Under the pieces are notes generated by a model that had not been told where the DNA came from, made no database searches, and saw only the letters and a list, made by a program, of their open reading frames with translations. From Hemerocallis citrina (taxonomy: Eukaryota; Streptophyta; Magnoliopsida; Asparagales; Asphodelaceae): DNA of 64,000 nucleotides. The stretch spans positions 310,001-374,000 of the forward strand of contig JACEHZ010000596.1 of NCBI GenBank assembly GCA_017893485.1. Direction: 5' to 3'. Position numbers and translations under genes: made by a program. This document shows, piece after piece, positions 44,365 to 53,621 of the stretch (position 1 is the first letter of the stretch; each line of letters opens with the position of its first letter).

Positions 44365-45468
44365 GCCATGAAGAAGGTCCCGCCGGTCCCCCGCTTCGAG
44401 AGGTACACTCCCTTGACGCATAACGTATCTGCCATCCTCTTAGAAATCGAAGACAAAGGCATTGTCCGACTACCTCCCCGCTCTAATAACAACAAGAATC
44501 GAGATCAGCGCTTCTACTGCCGCTTCCACAGAGATCACGGGCACGAAACCGACCAATGCCGGGCCCTGAAAGAAGAAATTGAGGAACTCATCTCCAGAGG
44601 GTACCTCCGAGAATTTACCCGAGAAGGCCCACGGGATCAGCGAGATGCTAAGAACCGGAGGCTCTCACCTCCGAACCCTACTCCGAACCGCATCCAGGGT
44701 CGAGATTCCGAGTCCGAGGGAGCCGCAGATACGCCATTCATCTTGCACTGTGTCCACGGAGGGCCAATGGGAGGAGAATCAAATACTTCTCGAAAAACCT
44801 TCATCCGAGAGGTGAATGCTGTCCAAGACAACTCCTCGCCCAAGCTACAACCGATGCCGGTCTCCTTCTCAGGAGAGGACCTCGAAGGCGTTCGCCTACC
44901 CCACTGCGATGCCCTCGTCATTAGTCTCCACATGGCTAATTGTGAAGTTTGCCGAATCCTCGTCGACAACGGCAGCTCGGTTAATATTCTTTTCCTCGAA
45001 GTCTTCGAGAATCTTAAGTTACCTAGAGGCAAACTCAAGCCGGCCGGATACACCTTGCATGGATTCTCCGGCGTCCCTGTCGTGATAGAAGGGATTGTTA
45101 CCCTCGACGTTACCGCAGGATCGGCTCCTGTCAAAAGGACCGAGTCCATGGACTTCATGGTAGTCAACATCAAGGCGGCTTACAACGCCATACTCGGCCG
45201 ACCCGAACTATGCTCCCTCCAAGCGGTGCCTTCGGCTTACCATCTGAAACTTAAATTTCCCACCCCGCAAGGAGTCGGCATCGTCCGAGGCAGCGAAGAA
45301 GCAGCGCGATCGTGCTACATGACCACCGTCGGGGGAGGTGTGTTCCCCCTCGACGCCGTCGAACTCGAACCTGAGAGGGACAGCCCTGCTCTCAAACCTG
45401 TCATCGAGCTGGAGGAGGTCCCAGTCGACGCCAAGCACCTAATGAAGCTCCTTGAGGGACGAACATAG
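44365..45468 (+). CDS. gag-pro: Element B gag C-terminus and aspartic protease
   Basis: Downstream of the hAT the frame is open to a TAG at 45466-45468. It begins AMKKVPPVPRFERYTPLTHN and carries the zinc-like motif FYCRFHRDHGHETDQCRALK with EEIEELISRGYLREF. A linker with FILHCVHGGPMGGES leads to the protease domain LVISLHMANCEVCRILVDNG. D-N-G-S-S replaces the usual DTGSS; this variant is common in Tat elements. The domain ends with AAYNAILGRPELCSLQAVPS. RT is not encoded downstream. The piece is intact but lacks its own start, because gag is split by the hAT and carries upstream lesions. Confidence 0.88.
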   Translation, partial: AMKKVPPVPRFERYTPLTHNVSAILLEIEDKGIVRLPPRSNNNKNRDQRFYCRFHRDHGHETDQCRALKEEIEELISRGYLREFTREGPRDQRDAKNRRLSPPNPTPNRIQGRDSESEGAADTPFILHCVHGGPMGGESNTSRKTFIREVNAVQDNSSPKLQPMPVSFSGEDLEGVRLPHCDALVISLHMANCEVCRILVDNGSSVNILFLEVFENLKLPRGKLKPAGYTLHGFSGVPVVIEGIVTLDVTAGSAPVKRTESMDFMVVNIKAAYNAILGRPELCSLQAVPSAYHLKLKFPTPQGVGIVRGSEEAARSCYMTTVGGGVFPLDAVELEPERDSPALKPVIELEEVPVDAKHLMKLLEGRT

Positions 45469-45892
45469 GTTCTAGCCTGGCTAAATGTAAATATGTTTTT
45501 TTTGTAAGCACTCATGTGTAAAGGGCCGTCTTAGCGGCCCTCCCTATCTTATACGAAAGAAATCTCTTTTTGTCAAACTCCAAACGCCTCGGCAGATCCG
45601 ACCTAACGCCGGACAATGGGATCGACACCTGAATCCTCACTCTGGTATCGTCCCCAACGCCTCGGTAGGTTCAACCCAAATCCAGACCAGGAACTCTTCC
45701 TAAGGCCCCACTTCGATCCCTCGCGGATCGGCAGAGCCGAACCTCGCCTCCGCCATCATTCACTACACTACTGGCTGGAGCAAAGAAGGAAAAGAATTCT
45801 TTATTCATACCCTTTTATTCTGTTCTGAGAAAACAAACAAAGACCGTTACAAGACCACTCCACTCATCTCAAACTAAGAGGAAGTCGTCATC
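45469..45892. other. Convergent spacer between gag-pro and the antisense gene, with hairpin
   Basis: This 424-bp spacer separates the 3' ends of the sense gag-pro and the antisense gene. At 45522-45541 a perfect 7-bp stem AGGGCCG/CGGCCCT with a six-base loop follows a T-run and could mark transcript ends. Two AACGCCTCGG(C/T)AG(A/G)T blocks (45586 and 45656) form a short direct repeat. Confidence 0.5.
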
Positions 45893-48874
45893 TTAGGGCC
45901 CCTCGGGTCCGACGAAGGGCGGGATTACCCCGACCGAGCGACTAGGAGCCCTCTCCTCGTTATGATGGTCCTTAGGCTCAGCCACGGTCGACACCCCAGC
46001 CACAGAGCTCTGGGCGTCATCCGGTCGCATACGCTGCAACAGCAGCAGCGCAGAGGGAACCCCCTCCGCTTGCCGACCCACTGAGGAAGATGTCGAGACA
46101 CCCAGCATCGTCTTGTAACGGTGTATCTCCATCTCCTTCTCCACAATTACATCGCGAAGTAACCTCTCAGAAGAGGGCCTCTGCACCGAGGCACTCGACA
46201 TGGCCTGACCAAAGCTTGCACCGCCGAGTTCCCGATCCACCATCGCCCTCCTCAGCCGGCCCGCCTCCTCACGTAAGGCTTCAAACTTATTCCGATAATA
46301 GTTAAAAGCCGCATCAGTGTCACGAGCCCCCCTTCGGCAACGAACCAACGCGGCCTCCAGAGCCTCAACTTTGCTCCGGAGCCAAGCCACGTCGGAGCGA
46401 TGGGGGTCCACCTCGGGAAGGGAAGCCGCAACCTACAAGAGAACCAGCCAACTCAACACACATATGCACAAAGGTTCGGAAATATCCGAGGTCAAAACAC
46501 TTGGCCGGTCAAAAATCTTTTTCTATAAATATTAGTTGCTTCTTACAAAAAGGGGGGCGGTGGCCAGTCCGCGAGAGGCAAATACAATCGAGAGAGGGAA
46601 AAAGATAGACAAAATTATACAACTTATTTTCCCACCTCAGCGTCGACAGACGGGTTCACCGGGGGGTCGGCCGGCGGGTCGAGAGCGGGCCCTTCTTCGC
46701 CAGGAGTCTTCGGTGTCCCCTCGATCTCCATGTCATACTCAAAATTGGACAGATCGACGGTCAGGTAGAAGTGCCTCACATGACTGAGGGCCTTCGCGTA
46801 ACATTCGTCCTGGGCCTTGATCACCATCATCTGACCCGCATTCGTCAACTCCTCCCTCTCCTTGGCGAACTTCTTCTTCAAGGAGGCCACCTTCTTCCCC
46901 CACTCCGCATCCTTGGCCTCGAGCTCGAGCTTCATCTGCTGCTCCCTCTTATGCGAGCCATCGAGCTCGATCCGCATCTCCTTCATCTCCCGTTCGCTCT
47001 TATCCGCCCGATCTCGCTCTTGTGCCAGGGACGCCTCGTAGAGGTTCTTTATGTTAGCCCCCTGCACACAAGCCTACGACTGACAAGCGCCGATAAGGAA
47101 AAGACTTCCACAGAAAAAACAAAGGGGATAGGGTCGACGAGCTTACCAGCACGGTGGCCTGCGCCAGGCGCGTAAACGCCACCTCCACAGGCTCGCTCTC
47201 CATCGCCTTACGGTCGCTAGGGGTTGCCAACTTCTCCACCACCTCAACGGCCTGGGCCTCCTCGGTCAGACAGTCCCCCATCCGAACCGACCAGTCCGGT
47301 GCCTACCGTTGCCGCAGCATCTCCACCATCGGATCCTCTTCTTCGACCTCGACCAAGGGACCTTTCCCCTTGTCAAGAGCGGAGGCCCCCGCTTGGCCCC
47401 GGCCCCTCGAAGTAGCCACCCCCTTGCTCGTCTCCGAGCGAATCCTCGTGGTCCTCGGCTCGAGCTGGGCCTCCGAGATGACTAGGGACGACTCCCTCGG
47501 CCTCTTCGTCGCCTCCCCCTTCTTCTCGGCCTTCTCCTTCTTTAGGGCGAGCCTCTTTGCCTTGATCGATGCTTCATCCATGTCTGCAGAAAAATCCATT
47601 AAGAGCAATGAGCAAGAAAGTACGAAAAGACCGAAAGAAAAGAAACGACTACATACACAGAACGGCTGGGCTCAGTCCAACGCTCGCCAGGTGGGCCTCC
47701 GTCACCTTCGTCCAATCGATACTAGGTGATAGACGGAGGCGCTCGACAAACCCCCACTCCTTGGCCGTCAAATCCCTCGGCCTCGGCGGTTGATAACTCG
47801 GCTTGGAGTGGTTCCATCGAGTGGGAATGTCCCAGGGCTCTTCACTCCGGATCACCAGATATTTTTTCTTCCAATCCTTGATGGAGTCCGGGTGGCTATG
47901 AACGACCTTCCCCTTACTCCGGGGTGAGATGTAGTAAACACCCTCAGCCGCCGAGCTGATCATCAACATCGCTCGGAACACATTCAGCCGCAGGGGTACC
48001 TTCTGTTCCTCGCACATCAGTACAAAGCAGATAATCTGCTTCCAAGAGTTCGGCCCGTACTGTATCGGCGCCAAGGAGGCCCAGTTCAGCACATCCCGAA
48101 CAAACGGGTGGACTGGCAGCCTCAGTCCGGAGATAAAGGCGTCCACTGGGAAGATGCAATACCAAGCAGAAAGGGGATCGGTGGGGCACAGAGTAGAGCT
48201 CGGCAACAACAATTCGTAGTTGGGCCCTATGTGGTACGCCAGCTGCAAAACCTCCAAGTCCCCGTCCTCCAAGACGGTCGGGATTGCGTCCATCATCACC
48301 CTCTTCCGACTCGGCGAAGAAGGCTGCACGCGAAGAGCTCCTTGTCAGAGAGGTCGTCGGGATACTGACGAAAAGGCTTCGGCTGTACGGGCGAACCTGT
48401 CATCAAATTGCGGTGAACAGGCGCCTGGCTCGAACCACCAGTCCTCGACCCTGCCTTCCTCGGAGCCCTCTTCCTCTTCTTGGGTTGCTCCGACGAGGGG
48501 GTAGATAATGGCCCCAGGCCAGTCGGCATGGAACTCGAACCCGCACCCTGAACCGTGGATCTCCTTACTGAGTCACCCTCGCCTCCCTCCTCCTCAGAAG
48601 ACAACTCCAGAACACGGACACCGTCCGAACCATCACTTGCTTCCTCCGACTCGCTACTCTCCACCACGAAGGGATGTCGGGAGCGTAACGACCTCACCTT
48701 GTGTACCACCTCCCCCTCACCTACTGGTTCCTCCCACGAAACTGAATCGGAAGGCTCCGCAGCGTGTACTAACTCCTCCTCAAGCACGGGCTCCTCCCAC
48801 GACGTCGATTTGGAGGCAGGTTTCACTTCCCCCCTAGACGTCGATGCTGACGAACCAGACTGAGCCCTATCCAT
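45893..48874 (-). pseudogene. Antisense multi-exon gene of element B (Transposase_28 type, aORF)
   Basis: On the minus strand a gene can be assembled: exon 1 48874-47657, exon 2 47583-47147, exon 3 47073-46636, exon 4 46432-45893. All introns are GT-AG and keep the frame. Exon 1 starts MDRAQSGSSASTSRGEVKPA (acidic Ser/Glu-rich). It then encodes the domain known as putative gypsy-type transposon (PF04195): FPVDAFISGLRLPVHPFVRD, LAPIQYGPNSWKQIICFVLM, RAMLMISSAAEGVYYISPRS. The last two exons are rich in E, K and R and look like coiled coils. Two lesions are seen: a frame change at 48300-48330 and a TAG at 47303-47305. Without them the product would be near 875 residues. Such extra antisense ORFs are known in Tat elements; their function is unknown. 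Confidence 0.75.
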
Positions 48875-49030
48875 CTGTGCCTAAACTAAACAGACTTACC
48901 AACTAACCTGGAGTCGCTTCGGAAGGACGAGCCTAGTACAGCAAACTGCAGGGACGAGCGCTGAAGGGTTGGGAGATTTTTTGAGAAAGAAAGCAGCGAG
49001 AAAGAAGTGGGCGAGAGGGGGAGAGGGGGG

Positions 49031-49041
49031 AATACTTATAG
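49031..49041 (-). promoter_or_regulatory. Likely TATA box of the antisense gene
   Basis: The minus strand reads CTATAAGTATTCCCCCC, about 160 bp upstream of the antisense ATG (48874). A near copy, CTATAAGTACCCCTCC, is at 49791-49801, so the promoter module may be duplicated. Confidence 0.5.
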
Positions 49042-49790
49042 AGGATAAAAACGACTCCTCGATTTCCGCAATTACTGTTCACCGATTGACGTGCAACTGC
49101 CGCCTGGAAAATCGTGCCACGTCCTCGAAACGTGCGCTACTGACGTCATCAGGGGCCAGGCTGGCAGCCAGACGCAGGGGTCGGTTCGGATAGAGTATTC
49201 GGCGGAGAAAACATTTTACTTAAGATTTAAGGCGCCGTCCTTCGACAGACGCCCCGGGCTCCAGCGCTCGGTCGGTCCCCCTCTCACCCGCGAGCAGCTC
49301 GGGGCTTCCAGCCTTGGCAGCCGAAACCCCGAACTGTTCGAGGGTAGGACAGAAACCACCATCACCTGGAGCCCTATCGGAAGACAGATTGGCCAACCTC
49401 CAATCGGAGACGACCCCTCTATCAGAGGCTCTTCAGCCCCAAGTCCGGAATTCAGCTGGTGCCCCTCCCGTCTGGATCTTTCTCGGGCCAAACAACCGTG
49501 TCAGGGTCGTCTGACCCGAAAAAGGATCCAGACGGCAGAGCCACCACTAATCCGAAGCTCCTTATCTGCCGGTCCGGATTTCGGTCGTTACCCTTCTCGC
49601 CCTGATCTCCCCTGGATCTGGCTACCATATCAGAGCCATCAGATCCAAGAGAAGATCCGGGCGGCAGAGTAACCACCTCTCCGACACGACCGGGGGAAAA
49701 ATTTTGCAAGAGACAGACGTCCGCCGGAGCAGACACCTCTGATGGCTAATGGACCACCCTTGCTGTGATCAAACCCGCTGCGGAGGGAGG

Positions 49791-49801
49791 GGTACTTATA
49801 G
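49791..49801 (-). promoter_or_regulatory. Second antisense TATA-like module
   Basis: The minus strand reads CTATAAGTACCCC with a following C-rich tract, matching the module at 49031-49041. It could start a longer antisense transcript with a leader of about 0.9 kb. Confidence 0.35.
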
Positions 49802-49984
49802 CCTCCCCCATAGGTCGGCCTTTATGACATGGGAAAAGCCAAACGACGGAAGCCCATGTGCCCTGCATTTATTAGGCGGCGCATTTAAGGCCCCTGGGAA
49901 ATTGGAACGTCGCACAGATCCCGGAGCGCCTTCAATGCTCCGCAAAAACAGCGGGCTACCCCGCTCAAACATTCTAAGACACAA

Positions 49985-51440
49985 CAGTTCGCCATCACCC
50001 TTGTTGACCCGTAATCCCTCGCCAGCTCGAGGTCAGGTCTAGCACCAGGGTAGTCTTCTCAGGAAGGCTCCACGGCTCGCCATCGCCCTTGCCGACCCGT
50101 AATCCCTCGCCAAGCTCGAGGTCAGGTCTGGCACCAGGGTGGTCTTCTCAGGAAGGCCCAACGGCTCGCCATCACCCTTGTTGACCAGTAATCCCTCGCC
50201 AGCTCGAGGTCAGGTCGAGCACCAGGGTAGTTTTCTCAGGAAGGCTCCACGGCTCGCCATCGCCCTTGCCGACCCGTAATCCCTCGCCAGCTCAAGGTCA
50301 GGTCTGGCACCAGGGTAGTCTTCTCAGGAAGGCTCAACGGCTCGCCATCACCCTTGTTGGCCCGTAATCCCTCGCCAATTCGAGGTCAGGTCTAGCACCA
50401 GGGTAGTCTTCTCAGGAAGGCTCCACGGCTCGCCATCGCCCTTGCCGACCCGTAATCCCTCGCCAGCTCGAGGTCAGGTCTGGCACCAGGGTAGTCGTCT
50501 GAGGAAGGCTCAACGGCTCGCCATCACCCTTGTTAACCCGTAATCCCTCGCCAGCTCGAGGTCAGGTCTAGCACCAGGGTAGTCTTCTCAGGAAGGCTCC
50601 ACGGCTCGCCATCGCCCTTGCCGACCCGTAATCCCTCGCCAAGCTCGAGGTCAGGTCTGGCACCAGGGTGGTCTTCTCAGGAAGGCCCAACGGCTCGCCA
50701 TCACCTTTGTTGACCAGTAATCCCTCGCCAGCTCGAGGTCAGGTCGAGCACCAGGGTAGTCTTCTCAGGAAGGCTCCACGGCTCGCCATCGCCCTTGCCG
50801 ACCCGTAATCCCTCGCCAGCTCGAGGTCAGGTCTGGCACCAGGGTAGTCTTCTGAGGAAGGCTCAACGGCTCGCCATCACCCTTGTTAACCCGTAATCCC
50901 TTGCCAGCTCGAGGTCAGGTCTAGCACCAGGATAGTCTTCTCAGGAAGGCTCCACGGCTCGTCATCGCCCTTGCCGACCCGTAATCCCTCGCCAAGCTCG
51001 AGGTCAGGTCTAGCACCAGGGTAGTCTTCTCAGGAAGACTCAACGGCTCGCCATCACCCTTGCTGACCCGTAATCCCTCGCCAGTTCGAGGTCAGGTCTA
51101 GCACCAGGGTAGTCTTCTCAGGAAGGCTCCACGGCTCGCCATCGTCCTTACCGACCCGTAATCCCTCGCCAAGCTCGAGGTCAGGTCTGGCACCAGGGTG
51201 GTCTTCTCAGGAAGGCCCAACGGCTCGCCATCACCCTTATTGGCCCGTAATCCCTCGCCAGCTCGAGGTCAGGTCTAGCACCAGGGTAATCTTCTCAGGA
51301 AGGCTGAACTGCTCACCATCGCCCTCCTTGACCCGAAATCCCTCGCCAGCTCGAGGTCCGGTCTAGCACCAGGGTAATCTTCTCAGAGTGTCAATGGCTC
51401 GCTGCCACCCTTGCCGATCCATAGACCCTCGACCGGCTCG
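49985..51440. repeat. 88/89-bp tandem array with alternating A/B monomers (about 16 copies)
   Basis: The block GGCTCGCCATC recurs every 88-89 bp (for example 50074, 50163, 50251, 50339). Two monomer types alternate: type 1 reads CCACGGCTCGCCATCGCCCT with TGCCGACCC, type 2 reads CAACGGCTCGCCATCACCCT with TGTTGACCC. The higher-order unit is thus about 177 bp. All share CGTAATCCCTCGCCAGCTCG and AGCACCAGGGTAGTCTTCTC. Copies toward the right end (after 51300) are more diverged. Confidence 0.92.
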
Positions 51441-51562
51441 AGGATCACTCTAACATCAGGATAACTCCCTCATGAAGGCCCAGTGATTCGCCATCCCATT
51501 TCTACAACCATAAACACTCCTCCCCGGCTAGCTCCTGCACCCCCGCAGGAGTGGGGGGCTTG
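51441..51562 (+). other. 3' untranslated end of element B with polypurine tract
   Basis: Non-coding sequence ends CCCCGCAGGAGTGGGGGGCT plus TG before the 3' LTR at 51563. The G-rich run is the likely plus-strand primer. Confidence 0.65.
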
Positions 51563-52359
51563 TGTGGTGGGATAAAAATGGCTTGGGGCCCAACCAGGGC
51601 CCAATACGACTCTCACTCAAAAACAGGAAAAACAACACTTTAGCTCGGCCTAGGCCCTCCGAGACAAGGTCGGCGCCGAACCTCAAAGTTCACCCCCGCA
51701 GAACTGGTCTCCTCGTATCCGACGAGCCTCAATGGTCCTCGGCCTCCGATCCGTGACAGCCCCACGGGCCGTCCCCCCATCCTGGCGCAGTATGAGGATG
51801 ACCTGGCACAGCCTAGGCCCTCCGATTCTCTCAGAGGCACAGGAGACCCATGATCAGCCATGTCAGCTCCAAATACCACCCAGGGTTTTGCCACGTCAGC
51901 CCTATACCACTCCTGGTATTGCCACGTCTGCCCTAAACCCCCTGGGCCTTCTGCCACGTCAGGCCCATGGGCTTTCGGATTCAGACCCGGCCCCCAAGCG
52001 GATCCAAACCCGGTTGGAATTCTCTATAAATACTAGACCCTCACCCACCTTTTGAGGTAACCAATCTTTTGTCACTTAAATTCACCTAGTTATTGCTACT
52101 CTCTCACAGAGACTGACTAGATCGTCGGAGGGTCCGCCACCGGGATAAACCCCGGTGTTCCAGGACCGTCTGCAGGTACACAAGACCTCGGATCCGAACC
52201 CTCTGATCCGAGCCCAGACATCCACCTCATTCCGAGCCCGTCACAGGTTCCGCCCGGTCAGCCGAGGGTCGTCAGACGAGCAGCTTTCTCCTTCAATACA
52301 AATCGAGTCCGAACTTACACCTGGTGCATCCACACATCTCCCAGAAACAAACCGCATCA
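51563..52359 (+). repeat. Element B 3' LTR
   Basis: It starts TGTGGTGGGATAAAAATGG and ends AACAAACCGCATCA. It differs from the 5' LTR by about 15 substitutions and one rearranged patch near 51645-51665. The hairpin module at 52138-52157 is conserved. Confidence 0.93.
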
Positions 52360-52364
52360 ACTAC

Positions 52365-53621
52365 GTTTGCCAAGCTCGCTGCAGATGTCGAACAGACGTG
52401 TTTCCGAACTGAAAATAGGCAAAATCACATTGACCAGTCAATGCTCGCCTATCGTTCGCCACGTTCGAAGCATCGTTCGCCACGTCCGCCACAACACGCC
52501 GAACAGAGCTATTTCCGAACAAAAAATTAGAGAAAAAATCTCCTCACATCCGCGCTCAAATCAAGATCAACAGTCACAAACAAACAAACAGAAAAAAGTG
52601 ACTAATGGGATAACAGGTCGGGTTTGGACCCGTTATAGGCCCAAACCCGCAACCCTACACCTCTCCTTCTTCCCTTCTGAGTTTGAGCGCCAAACCAAAA
52701 AACCCAACGTGAGCTTCTCCGAGGTCCGAACTGTCTCCTCCACGCCGACCTCAACCCTCCGTCGTCGAGCTCTCCTCCTTCCTCGTCGAGCTCGTCTCCG
52801 CATCAGCGAAACCACCGAGCTCCAGGCTCTTCTCCAAACTCCCTCGAAAGAGCTCCGCCGCAGCTCTCCTCTTTCTTCGTCGAGCTCCGAACTCCTCCCT
52901 CCTCGACTCCACAGTCGAGCTCCCCATCTCCGCTGTGCCCCTCGCCGAGCTCCATGGACGAGCTCCTCCCTCAACCGTCGAGGCCCTCCATCGGCGAGCT
53001 CCTCCATTAACGAGCTCGCCAACCTCCAACGACGTCGAGCTCCTCTCCTCTCCATTATCTCCGAGCTCCATTGTCGAGCTCCCCAGCTCCTCGCCGAGCT
53101 CAAACCTCCTTCGTCGAAGCTCAACCTCGACACCACCACCGTCGAGCTCCACCGCCGAGCTTGTCTCCAGGTCGAAGCGACCACACGCCGCTCTGCCTGG
53201 CCTCGCCATCGTCGCCAGCCTCTCTCACCGTGCTTCTTCCTCACGGCGATCGCCAACATTTGTCGCCGAGCTCGCAGCGAACGATCGCTACAGCTTTCGC
53301 TGATCGCTCACCGCGCTAGATGCGCGCTTGCCGCCTTGGCCGCACAGATGTGTTTCCGATCATTTTAGGGGGAAAAATGATCACCAACCTCCAACGACGC
53401 CGAGCTCCTCTCCACGCCGACCTCCCTTGGCGAGCTCCGTCGAAGCTTCTCTCCTTCCTCTCCTCTCAAGAGTGCTTTGTCGAGCTCCCCATCCGTCGAC
53501 CTCCAGTACTGAGCTCCATATCCATCGCCTTCGCCTCCGCCGGTAATGGGAGCTCGTCAATGTGGAGGCGGACGTCGAAAAGAGAAGGGAGAAGACAGTT
53601 GAAGGCGGGAAGAAGAAGAGG
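52365..53621. other. Element A sequence rich in CGAGCTC motifs
   Basis: The continuation of the 125-bp repeat (to about 52470) is followed by GC-rich DNA. Between about 52760 and 53270 the heptamer CGAGCTC or a near match occurs roughly every 15-40 bases. Open frames exist on both strands (for example plus 52367-53368, minus 53259-52633). They are Ser/Arg/Leu- or Arg-rich and show no domain, so I do not call a gene. Confidence 0.5.

Larger units (their letters stand above)
48875..49984. other. Region between the antisense gene and the tandem array
   Basis: It contains the two antisense TATA-like modules and a diverged duplication: GATC(C/T)-rich segments at about 49440-49530 and 49560-49680 share GTCCGGA(A)TT(C/T) and AGATCC(A/G)GGCGGCAGAG blocks. 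Overlapping open frames on both strands show no known motif and are treated as incidental in GC-rich DNA. Confidence 0.5.
36438..52359 (+). mobile_element. Element B: Tat-like gypsy element, gag-pro plus antisense gene
   Basis: The LTRs at 36438-37230 (793 bp) and 51563-52359 (797 bp) are about 98 percent identical by eye and flanked by perfect ACTAC duplications (36433-36437 and 52360-52364). Inside are a Tat-type primer site, gag-protease (split by a hAT element), an antisense multi-exon gene, an 88/89-bp tandem array, and a G-rich polypurine tract (CAGGAGTGGGGGGCTTG) before the 3' LTR. RT, RNase H and integrase are absent, so it is non-autonomous. Confidence 0.93.

Noticed and set aside
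49985..51440. Regular repeats that resemble a CRISPR array
   Set aside because: The copies are contiguous, with no unique spacers, inside a plant retrotransposon. It is a tandem satellite-like array.
52367..53368. 333-residue open frame, and opposing frames on the minus strand
   Set aside because: Low-complexity Ser/Arg/Leu composition from the CGAGCTC-rich DNA. Both strands are open, no domain is seen, and the N-terminus overlaps a non-coding repeat.
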